From Pseudomonadota bacterium (GTDB taxonomy: Bacteria > Pseudomonadota > Gammaproteobacteria > Xanthomonadales > Rhodanobacteraceae), in the NCBI GenBank assembly GCA_021793195.1, contig JAJYTG010000001.1:62001-126000 (forward strand): DNA of 64,000 nucleotides. The letters run 5' to 3'. Each line of letters starts with the position of its first letter. Position 1 is the first letter of the stretch. A program made the translations under genes and the position numbers. Below are positions 30,171-39,251 of this stretch, piece by piece. The notes below the pieces were generated by a model that was not told the origin of the DNA, did not search any database, and saw only the letters and a list, made by a program, of their open reading frames with translations.

Positions 30171-33100
30171 AGGGAACCTCCTGGTGGGCCATGCTGGCCA
30201 TCACCTGTCTGACCGCCGCAGCTGCGACGGCGCCCGCGCCGCGGCATGCCTCGGCGCGCGACCGTGCGCTGGCGGCCTACACCGCGCGCGCACTGTCCAC
30301 GGCCTCGGGGCAGTACGCCGGCGCGCAATACCAGGCCGCACTGCGCGCCCGCGCGCGCATGCTGAGGAACGCGCAGGTGCAGACGCGCGCCCGGCCGCCG
30401 GGCGGCGCGGTGACGCGCGCCGGCACCGCGCCCTCGGTGATCAACTGGACCGAGATCGGGCCCGGCAACGTCGGCGGGCGCATCAACAGCATCTGGATCG
30501 ACCCCGCCAATGCCCAGCATCTCATCGTCGGCGCCGCCGGCGGCGGTCTCTGGCAGAGCAGCGACGGCGGCGGCAGTTGGACGGCGGTGGCCGAGTTCCC
30601 CGGATCGCTGGCGGTCGGCGCGATCGCGCAACTGCCCAACGGCACCCTGCTGGCGGGCACCGGCGACGAGTTCAACGAGTTCCAGCCCGGCGACGGCCTG
30701 TTCCTGTCCACCGACGGCGGCAATACCTGGAGCCCGGTCGTCGATACCGCGCCGCAGTCGAACACCGACTTCTGGAGCGTGATCCTCTCCATCGCCACCA
30801 GCAGCAGCGGCGTGGCGCTGGCCTCGACCTGGGGCGGCATCGCGCGCAGCACCGACGGCGGCCAGACCTGGACGCAGGTGTGGCCCAGTGGCGGCGGCGT
30901 CAACGCCAGCGACCAGGTGGTGTTCGATCCCAACAACCCCAACAGCGCGGCAGCCGACAACGAGAACGGCGGCGTGGTCTATTCCACCGATGCCGGCGCC
31001 ACCTGGAACGCAGCCACCGGCCTGCCCGGCACCGCCGGCGCGCGCACCGCGCTGGCCTTCGACCCCAGCGTCGCCGGCTCGGTGTACGCGCTGGTCGACA
31101 ACAACAACGGCAGCAGTCCCAGCGGCGAGGTGTTCCATTCCACCGACGGCGGCAAGACCTGGACGCTGCTGGCCGGCACCAGCGCCTTCAACAACCCCGT
31201 GGGCGGCAGCGCCGTGGGCGCGCTGTGCGACAACTCCTTCAGCGGCAGCCCGGTGGAATGCCAGGGCGGCTACGACAACGCGATCCTGGTCGAGCCGCAC
31301 GCCAGCGGCAACCCGCCCACCATCGTGGTGGGCGGTATCGACATTTTCACCTCCACCGATGGTGGCAGCACCTGGACCATGAACGGCGAGGCCTATGGAC
31401 GCAGCGACCATCTGCACGCCGATCAGCACGCGTTCGCATACAGCAGCGCGACCAGCACGCTGTATGTAGGCAACGACGGCGGCTTCTACCGGCAGCTGCC
31501 GCTGGGCAACTGGCTGCAGCAGAACAGCGGCCTGGCCGATACGCAGTTCTACGCGATCTCGGGCCACGAGGGCGTCACCGCGGCCAAGAACACCGCGGGC
31601 GGCACCGCGATCACGCCGATCACCGCCGGCGCGCAGGACAACGGCACGCTGCTGTATCGCGGCTACAGCAGCGGCGGCGCGCCGCTGCCGGACGACTGGA
31701 CGCCGATCTTCGGCGGCGACGGCGGGCAGACCCATGTCGACCCGGTCGATGGCGACTACCTGTACGGCGAGTACACCAACCTGTCGCTGTTCTACTCCGA
31801 CACCGGTTCCACGGCACAGCAGTACGGCACCGAGCCGCCCGATACCGCCGGACAGAACGCCAATTTCATCGCGCCCTTCGCGCTGGTGCCGAGTGCCGGT
31901 GCCAGCGCCTCGCAGATGATCGCCGGCGGCGCATCGCTGTGGCTGGGCAGCAACATCCAGACGGCCAATCCGACCTGGACGGCGGTCAACGGCAGCGGCA
32001 TGCCGGCCAACACCGCCAACAGCAACTATGTCAGCGCCATCGCCATCGATCCGGCCAACAGCAGCGATGCCTGGGTCGGTTACAACGACGGCGAGGTCTG
32101 GCACTCCACCAATGCATTGGGAGGCAGCCCGACCTGGACGCAGTGCGGCGCCGGCACCCTGCCCAGTGGCCGGCCGGTGGAGAGCTTCTGGATCGTGCCC
32201 GGTCGGTCGAACACCGTGTACGTGACCTATCTCGGCTTCAAGGCCACCGGCAGCGACGACAACGTATGGATGACCGGCGATGCCGGGTCGAGCTGGACCG
32301 GCATCGGCACCGGGCTGCCACCCGGCCCGGTCTATTCGCTGGTCACCCATCCGGCCTATCCGCAGATCCTCTACGCGGGCACCCTGACCGGCGTTTACAC
32401 CAGCATCGACAGCGGCCAGAGCTGGTACGCCAGCAGCCAGGGGCCGGCCAACATCTCGGTGAACCGGCTCAGCTGGTTCGACACCAGTACGCCCAGCCAG
32501 CCCGTGCTGCTGGCCGCCACCGACGGCCGCGGCGCATGGATGGGCTCGCCTGCCTACAACCCCACACCGGTGCTGACCGGAGTCAGTCCCGACCAGGTGA
32601 CGGTCGGCTCGCCGGCTACCGTGGTCATGCTCGACGGCAGCGGCTTCGTGGCGCACAGCACGGCCACGCTGGACGGCGCGCCGATCAGCGTCAGCTACCA
32701 ATCGGCGACCCAGCTGCAGGCGACGGTGCCGGCCGCGACGCTGGCTACGCTGGGCACGCACAGTTTCGCGGTGAGCAACCCCATTCCCGGCGGCGGCGCG
32801 GCGGCGGCGGCCAGCCTCACCGTGGCCTACCCGGCACCGGCGATCAGCGGGCTGTCGCCGTCTGCGGCCATGATGGGTGACGCCGGCTTCACGCTCACCG
32901 TCGCGGGCAGCGGCTTCGAACCGGTTTCCGAGGTGCAATGGAACGGCAACGCGTTGGCCACGACCTACGTCTCGGCCTCGCAGCTCACCGCCAGCGTGCC
33001 GGCGGGCGATCTGGCCGGCGGCGGCAACGCCACGGTCACCGTGAGCACGCCCGCCCCCGGCGGCGGTACCGCCAGCGCCACGTTCGCCGTGGACTATCCG

Positions 33101-33481
33101 ATGCCGACGCTGGTCTCGATCTCGCCGACCTCGGCACAGGCAGGCTCCGGGGCCGCCACGATCACCGCCTCGGGCGGCAACTTCGTGCCGGCCTCGACCC
33201 TCGACTGGAACGGCATGCCGCTGACCACCACCTTCGTCAGCGCCTCCCAGCTCACCGCCGGTGTGCCCGCCGGCGACCTGGCACAAGCCGGCAGCGCATC
33301 GGTGACGGCCGTCAATCCCGCACCCGGCGGTGGCCGCTCGACCGCCGTGACCTTCTCCGTGAATGCCGCACCGGGATCGGCCTCGGGCGGCGGCGGGGGC
33401 GGCGCGCTGGGCTGGCGGGCGCTGGCCGCGCTGGCCATGCTGGCGGCGGTTTCATGGTCCCGGCGCCGCCGTACCGTGTGA
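30167..33481 (+). CDS. Large secreted BNR/Asp-box repeat protein with three IPT/TIG domains and a GlyGly-CTERM-like tail
   Basis: Signal peptide; at least 8 Asp-box-like motifs (SSDGGGSWTAV, STDGGNTWSPV, STDGGQTWTQV, STDAGATWNAA, STDGGKTWTLL, STDGGSTWTMN, TGDAGSSWTGI, SIDSGQSWYAS); three ~89-aa TIG repeats; C-terminus SGGGGGGALGWRALAALAMLAAVSWSRRRRTV. Confidence 0.85.
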   Translation: MKGTSWWAMLAITCLTAAAATAPAPRHASARDRALAAYTARALSTASGQYAGAQYQAALRARARMLRNAQVQTRARPPGGAVTRAGTAPSVINWTEIGPGNVGGRINSIWIDPANAQHLIVGAAGGGLWQSSDGGGSWTAVAEFPGSLAVGAIAQLPNGTLLAGTGDEFNEFQPGDGLFLSTDGGNTWSPVVDTAPQSNTDFWSVILSIATSSSGVALASTWGGIARSTDGGQTWTQVWPSGGGVNASDQVVFDPNNPNSAAADNENGGVVYSTDAGATWNAATGLPGTAGARTALAFDPSVAGSVYALVDNNNGSSPSGEVFHSTDGGKTWTLLAGTSAFNNPVGGSAVGALCDNSFSGSPVECQGGYDNAILVEPHASGNPPTIVVGGIDIFTSTDGGSTWTMNGEAYGRSDHLHADQHAFAYSSATSTLYVGNDGGFYRQLPLGNWLQQNSGLADTQFYAISGHEGVTAAKNTAGGTAITPITAGAQDNGTLLYRGYSSGGAPLPDDWTPIFGGDGGQTHVDPVDGDYLYGEYTNLSLFYSDTGSTAQQYGTEPPDTAGQNANFIAPFALVPSAGASASQMIAGGASLWLGSNIQTANPTWTAVNGSGMPANTANSNYVSAIAIDPANSSDAWVGYNDGEVWHSTNALGGSPTWTQCGAGTLPSGRPVESFWIVPGRSNTVYVTYLGFKATGSDDNVWMTGDAGSSWTGIGTGLPPGPVYSLVTHPAYPQILYAGTLTGVYTSIDSGQSWYASSQGPANISVNRLSWFDTSTPSQPVLLAATDGRGAWMGSPAYNPTPVLTGVSPDQVTVGSPATVVMLDGSGFVAHSTATLDGAPISVSYQSATQLQATVPAATLATLGTHSFAVSNPIPGGGAAAAASLTVAYPAPAISGLSPSAAMMGDAGFTLTVAGSGFEPVSEVQWNGNALATTYVSASQLTASVPAGDLAGGGNATVTVSTPAPGGGTASATFAVDYPMPTLVSISPTSAQAGSGAATITASGGNFVPASTLDWNGMPLTTTFVSASQLTAGVPAGDLAQAGSASVTAVNPAPGGGRSTAVTFSVNAAPGSASGGGGGGALGWRALAALAMLAAVSWSRRRRTV
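32562..33360 (+). repeat. Three tandem IPT/TIG domain-coding repeats (~267 bp each)
   Basis: Repeats begin PTPVLTGVSPDQV, PAPAISGLSPSAA and PMPTLVSISPTSA; each carries a conserved ...VSASQLTAxVPAGDLA...NPxPGGG core (more divergent in the first). Confidence 0.75.
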
Positions 33482-33596
33482 GGATGGTGCGCACGGCGCA
33501 GCGGGATGCTGTTTCCCGCCGGTTTGCCGCGTCGCAACAGACGGCGCGATAATCGCGGCTTTCCAGTCCGCGGCAGCCGTGCCGCCGGGAGTCAGC

Positions 33597-34772
33597 ATGT
33601 CGGAGATCGTCATCGCCGGTGCCAAACGCACCGCCATCGGTTCCTTCCTCGGCCAGTTCACCGGCGTGCCGGCGCCCGCCCTGGGTGCGACCGCCATCCG
33701 CGCCGCGCTGGCGCAGAGCACGCTGGCCGCGGACCAGGTATCCGAGGTGATCATGGGCTGCGTACTGCCGGCCAACCTGGGGCAGGCGCCGGCACGGCAG
33801 GCCGCTTTGGCCGCGGATCTGCCCGCCGCCGCCGGCTGCACCACGATCAACAAGGTGTGCGGATCGGGCATGAAGGCGCTGATGCTGGCACACGATCTGA
33901 TCCGCGCCGGCAGCGCCGATGTCGTCGTCGCCGGCGGCATGGAGTCGATGACCAACGCCCCGCACCTGGTGCAGGCGCGCGTGGGCATCCGCTACGGCGA
34001 GGCTACGCTGGTGGACCATATGGCCTGGGATGGTCTGACCAACCCCTACGACGGCAAGGCCATGGGCGTGTTCGGCGAGAGCTGTGCCGAGCAGTACCAC
34101 TTCACCCGCGAGGCGCAGGATGCGTTCGCGGCCGAATCCGTGCGCCGCGCGCTGGCCGCGCAGCAAACCGGCGCCTTTGTCGGCGAAATCGCTGCGGTGA
34201 AGGTCGCCTCGCGCAAGGGCGAGGTGGAGATCGCCACGGACGAACAGCCCGGCCGTTGCGACATCGCCAGGATTCCCACGCTCAGGCCGGCTTTCCGCAA
34301 GGAAAACGGCACCATCACCGCAGCCAGTTCCTCCAGCATCTCCGACGGTGCCGCTGCGATGGTGGTGATGCGCGGCGAGGATGCGGCCAGGCGCGGCATC
34401 GAGCCGCTGGCGCGCGTCGTGGCGCATGCTACGCACTCGCAGGCACCCGAGTGGTTCACCACCGCGCCAGTAGGGGCCATCCGCAAGGTGCTGCAGAAGA
34501 CCGGCTGGCGGGTGGAGGACGTGGACCTGTTCGAGGTCAACGAGGCCTTCGCCGTGGTGGCGATGGCGCCCATCCGCGAGCTGGGCATCCCGCACGAGCG
34601 GCTGAACGTGCACGGCGGCGCCTGCGCGCTGGGCCACCCCATCGGGGCCAGCGGCGCACGCATCGTGGTGACGCTGCTGCACGCACTGCAGCAGCGCGGT
34701 GGACGGCGTGGCGTGGCCGCGCTGTGCATCGGCGGCGGCGAGGCTACCGCGGTGGCCATCGAAAGGCCCTGA
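33597..34772 (+). CDS. Acetyl-CoA C-acetyltransferase (thiolase)
   Basis: MSEIVIAGAKRTAIGSFLGQFTGVPAPALGATAI...NKVCGSGMKALMLAHDLIRAGSADVVVAGGMESMTNAPHL...NVHGGACALGHPIGASGARIVVTLLHAL. Confidence 0.95.
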   Translation: MSEIVIAGAKRTAIGSFLGQFTGVPAPALGATAIRAALAQSTLAADQVSEVIMGCVLPANLGQAPARQAALAADLPAAAGCTTINKVCGSGMKALMLAHDLIRAGSADVVVAGGMESMTNAPHLVQARVGIRYGEATLVDHMAWDGLTNPYDGKAMGVFGESCAEQYHFTREAQDAFAAESVRRALAAQQTGAFVGEIAAVKVASRKGEVEIATDEQPGRCDIARIPTLRPAFRKENGTITAASSSSISDGAAAMVVMRGEDAARRGIEPLARVVAHATHSQAPEWFTTAPVGAIRKVLQKTGWRVEDVDLFEVNEAFAVVAMAPIRELGIPHERLNVHGGACALGHPIGASGARIVVTLLHALQQRGGRRGVAALCIGGGEATAVAIERP

Positions 34773-35071
34773 CGCGCATCCATGAGAGCGGCCATGCGCA
34801 CGACTGGCGCGCGGCGCCGGCTTGTCGTTTAATGCCTGCGCATGGACGGCCGGACCGGGGGCATGCAGATGGCCGCCCGCAGTCCGCAGCAGGTGCCGCA
34901 TCGCAGGATTTCCGCCCGGCGTCAGGCCCGCGCCGGGCGGGATGAACCACCGATTTCCGGCCGGTGTCCGGTGACCGTCTCCACGGCGGCCACCACTGGC
35001 GCCCACGCTGGAGTCGCGTTTTAATATCGTGGCCATCCTTTGGCACTCACGGCATTTAGGAGAGACACACA

Positions 35072-35323
35072 ATGAAGCTCACCCGCATCGTTTTTGCGGC
35101 TTCGCTGGTTGCCCTGCTGGCTGCGTGCAGCCACCAGAGTTCCAGCGAGCAGGCCCCGGCCGCCGCCAGCTCGGCTGCCGCACCGACCGAGGCCCCGGCC
35201 CCGGCCGTCACCGCGCCGGCTCCGGCCAGCACGGCAACCCCGGCTCCGGCCACGACCGCCACGGCTCCAGCGCATGCTGGTACCGCGACCCCGGCCGAGG
35301 CGGGCACCGCCCACGGCGGCTGA
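35072..35323 (+). CDS. Small Ala/Pro/Thr-rich lipoprotein
   Basis: MKLTRIVFAASLVALLAACSHQSS (lipobox LAAC) then A/P/T low complexity; RBS TAGGAGAGA; followed by a strong terminator. Confidence 0.7.
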   Translation: MKLTRIVFAASLVALLAACSHQSSSEQAPAAASSAAAPTEAPAPAVTAPAPASTATPAPATTATAPAHAGTATPAEAGTAHGG

Positions 35324-35346
35324 CCGGCGTCCCTGCCGAGTACCGA

Positions 35347-35377
35347 AACCGGCCGCATCGCGCGGCCGGTTTTTTTT
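35347..35377 (+). terminator. Rho-independent terminator
   Basis: AACCGGCCGC-ATCGC-GCGGCCGGTT (10-bp perfect stem, 5-nt loop) continuing into an 8-T run. Confidence 0.92.
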
Positions 35378-35455
35378 CCGCCCTGACGGATTCCGCATTT
35401 GCGGCTGCCGCCCGGCGCAGGCTTATCATTGCCATTCCGATTCCGGACCGGATGC

Positions 35456-37060
35456 ATGAGCCTTCTGCCCACGCGCATCGATGCGCGCTCAGCCGAGTTC
35501 CTCGGCAACCGCCGGCATATGTGCGCCCTGGTGGAGGAACTGCGCCGGCGCATGCGGCAGGCTGCGGAAGGTGGCGACGCCCGCGCCCGCGAAAAGCACG
35601 GTTCGCGCGGCAAGCTGCTGCCGCGCGAACGCGTACGCGTACTGCTGGATGACGGCAGTCCGTTTCTGGAGATCGCACCGCTGGCCGCCCACGGGCTCTA
35701 CGACGGCCAGGCACCCGCCGCGGGCCTGATCGCGGGTATCGGTCGCGTGCACGGCCTCGAGGTACTGGTGATCGCCAACGATGCCACCGTCAAGGGTGGC
35801 ACCTACTTTCCGATCACCGTCAAGAAGCACCTGCGTGCGCAGCAGATTGCTCTGGAGAACCGCCTGCCCTGCGTGTACCTGGTCGATTCCGGAGGCGCCT
35901 TCCTGCCGCTGCAGGACGAGGTGTTCCCCGACCGCGAGCACTTCGGCCGCATCTTCTACAACCAGGCGCGCATGAGCGCGCTGGGCATCGCACAGATCGC
36001 CGTGGTGATGGGCTCGTGCACGGCCGGCGGCGCCTACGTGCCGGCGATGAGCGACGAGACCATCATCGTGCGCGGGCAGGGCACCATTTTCCTGGGTGGC
36101 CCGCCGCTGGTGAAGGCCGCTACCGGCGAGGTGGTGGACGCCGAGGCGCTGGGCGGCGCCGAGGTGCATACCGGCGTCTCCGGCGTGGCCGATCATCTGG
36201 CCGAAGACGACCGTCACGCCCTGCAGCTCGCGCGCGCGGCCGTCGCCCGGCTCAACCGCGCGCCTGCACCGCAGCCGCGACAGGCGCCGAGTCCTCCGCG
36301 CTACTCCGTCGAAGAGCTGTACGGCATCGTGCCGCCCGACACGCGCGTGCCCTATGAAGTGCGCGAGGTGATCGCCCGCATCGTCGACGACTCCGACTTC
36401 CACGAGTTCAAGGCGCGTTACGGCAAGACCCTGGTCACCGGCTTCGCCGCCATCGAGGGCTACCCGGTGGGCATCGTGGCCAACAACGGCATCCTGTTCT
36501 CCGAATCCGCGCTCAAGGGCGCGCACTTCATCGAACTGTGCGCGCAACGCGGCGTGCCGCTGGTGTTCCTGCAGAACATCACCGGCTTCATGGTGGGCAG
36601 GAAGTACGAGAACGGCGGCATCGCCCGCGACGGCGCCAAGATGGTCACCGCCGTGGCCTGCGCCGACGTACCCAAGTTCACCGTGGTGATCGGCGGCAGT
36701 TTCGGTGCCGGCAACTACGCCATGTGCGGCCGCGCCTATGGCGGCCGCTTCCTGTGGATGTGGCCCAACGCGCGCATCAGCGTGATGGGGGGCGAGCAGG
36801 CCGCCGGTGTGCTGGCCACGGTGCGCCGCGATGGCCTGGAAGCGCAAGGCAAGACGTGGAGCGCGGAAGAGGAAGAGGTCTTCAAGGCGCCCATCCGCGA
36901 ACAGTACGAGCGTCAGGGCCATCCCTACTACGCCACCGCCCGGCTCTGGGACGATGGCGTCATCGATCCTGCCGACACGCGCCGGGTGCTGGCGCTGGCG
37001 CTGGCCGCCAGCGCCAACGCCCCGCTCGAACCGACGCGTTTCGGCGTGTTTCGCATGTGA
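35456..37060 (+). CDS. Methylcrotonoyl-CoA carboxylase beta subunit (carboxyltransferase)
   Basis: [34 protein letters not shown]...[61 protein letters not shown]...[69 protein letters not shown]. Confidence 0.96.
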   Translation: MSLLPTRIDARSAEFLGNRRHMCALVEELRRRMRQAAEGGDARAREKHGSRGKLLPRERVRVLLDDGSPFLEIAPLAAHGLYDGQAPAAGLIAGIGRVHGLEVLVIANDATVKGGTYFPITVKKHLRAQQIALENRLPCVYLVDSGGAFLPLQDEVFPDREHFGRIFYNQARMSALGIAQIAVVMGSCTAGGAYVPAMSDETIIVRGQGTIFLGGPPLVKAATGEVVDAEALGGAEVHTGVSGVADHLAEDDRHALQLARAAVARLNRAPAPQPRQAPSPPRYSVEELYGIVPPDTRVPYEVREVIARIVDDSDFHEFKARYGKTLVTGFAAIEGYPVGIVANNGILFSESALKGAHFIELCAQRGVPLVFLQNITGFMVGRKYENGGIARDGAKMVTAVACADVPKFTVVIGGSFGAGNYAMCGRAYGGRFLWMWPNARISVMGGEQAAGVLATVRRDGLEAQGKTWSAEEEEVFKAPIREQYERQGHPYYATARLWDDGVIDPADTRRVLALALAASANAPLEPTRFGVFRM

Positions 37061-37084
37061 CGTCTGCGCTCCTGCGGGCGCTGC

Positions 37085-37114
37085 AGCCGCGGCGCAGTTC
37101 ATTGCGCCGCGGCT
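37085..37114. terminator. Symmetrical hairpin between convergent genes; possible bidirectional terminator
   Basis: AGCCGCGGCGCA-GTTCAT-TGCGCCGCGGCT: 12-bp perfect stem between the MCC-beta stop (37060) and the stop of the opposing gene (37114); no strong U-tract. Confidence 0.55.
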
Positions 37115-37866
37115 CAGAAAAACTCGTATTCGAGCTGGAAACGGAGCGTCCGGTCCGGCGATCCGTTACGGGTGCCGAACAGCAGGGCGGCGTCGTACTT
37201 CAGGGCCCGGCCGGCACCCAGCAGGACGCGGCCGAAGAACGCCGGACCAAGCTTGTTCTCGGCCGCATGCAGATCGCCGATGCGGCCGAACGAGCCGAAC
37301 CCCTGCAGTCCAGGCTCGAACGACGCAGTGCCGCGCCACTTCCACTGCCAGGCGTACTCGAACTCGGTGCCGGGCTCGCGGCCACGGGCGAGTCCGCGCT
37401 TGAACAGCAGGTTGAGGTTGACCAGAGCGCGGCCGAATTCCTTCTGGAACATCGGCCCCAGTTCCAGGTAGTTCTTCTTTTCCAGACGGTCATGGGCAAG
37501 TTCGGCGAACAGGCCGACGTCCATCCAGTGCTCGCCGATCTCGGTCAGCTGGAACACGTTCTCCCATTCGTAGCCTTCGACCTGCAGGGCTCGATCCGGC
37601 GTCTTCGCGTAGAACACCGCGAGTTCGGTGAACCATCGCGGCGCGATGCCGTAACCGATGTCGGTGACGTACTGCTGCGCACGATCGCCGGGCCGTCCGG
37701 GCCACTGCTGCGCGCCGCCGCGCAGTTCCAGTTCCCACTCGCCGTAGCTGACCTGCGGCATATAGACCTTCGAGGCCGGTCCGGCTAGGGCCGGACCCGG
37801 CACCCATGCCAGCAGCAGCAATACGAACGCACGTCGGAAGGGTCGCAGGGATCGGTCAGGACGCAT
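37114..37866 (-). CDS. Putative outer membrane beta-barrel-like protein of unknown function, linked to the iron permease operon
   Basis: Signal peptide (AFVLLLLAWVPGPALAG), alternating amphipathic segments, C-terminal aromatic residue (LRFQLEYEFF) typical of BAM substrates. Confidence 0.7.
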   Translation of the reverse strand: MRPDRSLRPFRRAFVLLLLAWVPGPALAGPASKVYMPQVSYGEWELELRGGAQQWPGRPGDRAQQYVTDIGYGIAPRWFTELAVFYAKTPDRALQVEGYEWENVFQLTEIGEHWMDVGLFAELAHDRLEKKNYLELGPMFQKEFGRALVNLNLLFKRGLARGREPGTEFEYAWQWKWRGTASFEPGLQGFGSFGRIGDLHAAENKLGPAFFGRVLLGAGRALKYDAALLFGTRNGSPDRTLRFQLEYEFF

Positions 37867-37950
37867 CGGAGCATCTCCTCGGTCTGGATTCGGAGCAAAC
37901 GGAACCCGCGCGCCGCGCAGGCACGGTCGAAGCGGAACGACAGGAAAGAC

Positions 37951-38784
37951 TCAGCCGGTCATGACGCGCCGCGCCGTCGGCATCCGGCGGGACGACCTGC
38001 CCGCGATGCGCATGCCGGCGCCGAGCAGCAGTACCGTCACCAGCCATGCCAGCGCCTGGACCGGCGCGGGTCGCGCGGTGTAGCCCACCAGCACATGCAG
38101 AACCTGGCCTGGCAGCGACCGCTCGTCGAGCAGGGCCGCGGTATCCCAGAACGGTTCACCCAGCGCCGGCAGCAGATTCGCCTGTACCAGGAATGTCATG
38201 GCGTCGGCCGCAAGCCCTGCCGCCAGCAGGACCAGCAGTGCATTGGTGGCGCCGAAGAAATGCCGCATCGGAATGCGCAGCAGACCGAAGTACAGCAGCG
38301 CGCCGACTGCGGCGCCCGCAGCCAGACCCAGACCCAATCCCGTGCCTGGGTAACTGGCGCCACCGGCGAGCATGCCGTAGAGGAACAGCACGATCTCGGA
38401 GCCCTCGCGCAGCACCGCCAGCGCAACGACCGCGACCAGCACCGTCAGCGGACTCGTGCCGGCGCGCACCGCGTATCCCACGCCCTGCACGCGCGCGGAC
38501 AGCTCGCGCGCATGCGACGACATCCAGATGACATGCCAGGCGATCATCAGCACCGCCGCCAGCAGCACCCCCGCGTTGAAGACCTCCTGGCCGGCTCCGC
38601 TGAACAGCGCGGCGATACGGTCGGCCCCCAGCGCCACCAGCCCGGCACCGAGCACGCCGGCACCGATGCCGGTCAGCAGTGCCGTTCCGCGATACGGCAC
38701 GCCGCGCGTCGCCGCGGCCACGATCGAAACGATCAGCGCCGCCTCGAGCACTTCACGGAACACCAGCAGGGCAATCGCAAGCAT
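37951..38784 (-). CDS. FTR1 family iron permease
   Basis: Multi-TM; two RExxE motifs: ALLVFREVLEAALIVSIV and ALAVLREGSEIVLFLYGML. Confidence 0.93.
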   Translation of the reverse strand: MLAIALLVFREVLEAALIVSIVAAATRGVPYRGTALLTGIGAGVLGAGLVALGADRIAALFSGAGQEVFNAGVLLAAVLMIAWHVIWMSSHARELSARVQGVGYAVRAGTSPLTVLVAVVALAVLREGSEIVLFLYGMLAGGASYPGTGLGLGLAAGAAVGALLYFGLLRIPMRHFFGATNALLVLLAAGLAADAMTFLVQANLLPALGEPFWDTAALLDERSLPGQVLHVLVGYTARPAPVQALAWLVTVLLLGAGMRIAGRSSRRMPTARRVMTG

Positions 38785-38788
38785 GGCC

Positions 38789-39136
38789 TCACTCCACTCG
38801 CAGCACGCCCTGCGCCGTCGCAGGATTGAACTCGCCGAAGAAGCGGTACTGCCCTGCACGCAGCGGACCGACAAAGACCACGGCACTGCTGTTGGGCAGG
38901 ATGATCTTTTCGCGGTTGAACTCGTTGCTCTCGAACTCCTCCGGGGTGGCGTCGCGGTTCTCGATCACCAGTCGCACTTTGGTATCGGCCGGAATCACCA
39001 GCGTGGCCGGCTCGAACCGGTGGTTCACGATCGCCAGCCGGAACGTCGGCGGGTCCGCGGCGCCGGCGACACGCGTCGCGGCGATGGCCGCAAACGCGAA
39101 CACGGCGGGAAGCATGCGGATGGTGCGCGGCTGCAT
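38789..39136 (-). CDS. Cupredoxin-domain periplasmic protein
   Basis: Signal peptide (MLPAVFAFAAIAATRVAGAA); FRLAIVNHRFEPATLVIPADTKVRLVIENRDATPEEFESNEFNREKIILPNSSAVVFVGPLRAGQYRFFGEFNPATAQGVLRVE; 4 nt upstream of the FTR1 gene. Confidence 0.88.
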   Translation of the reverse strand: MQPRTIRMLPAVFAFAAIAATRVAGAADPPTFRLAIVNHRFEPATLVIPADTKVRLVIENRDATPEEFESNEFNREKIILPNSSAVVFVGPLRAGQYRFFGEFNPATAQGVLRVE

Positions 39137-39158
39137 GACGGATCCTCCTGAAAGTTTG

Positions 39159-39182
39159 CTAATAATAACCATTCTCATTATA
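39159..39182 (-). promoter_or_regulatory. Fur-box-like site upstream of the cupredoxin/FTR1 operon
   Basis: Minus-strand TAATGAGAATGGTTATTATTAG resembles the Fur consensus GATAATGATAATCATTATC; AT-rich island in a GC-rich window, just upstream of the operon RBS (CAGGAGGATCC). Confidence 0.75.
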
Positions 39183-39251
39183 TGATGCAAGCCCGCCAGG
39201 ACCGGACGCTCCGGGCTGCCCGCTATCATTCCGCCCAGGCCGGGAGTCCGC

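Noticed and set aside
30107-33286. 1059-aa minus-strand ORF, Gly/Arg/Ala rich
   Set aside because: Antisense to the BNR/TIG gene; its repeat-like composition mirrors the Asp-box and TIG codons.
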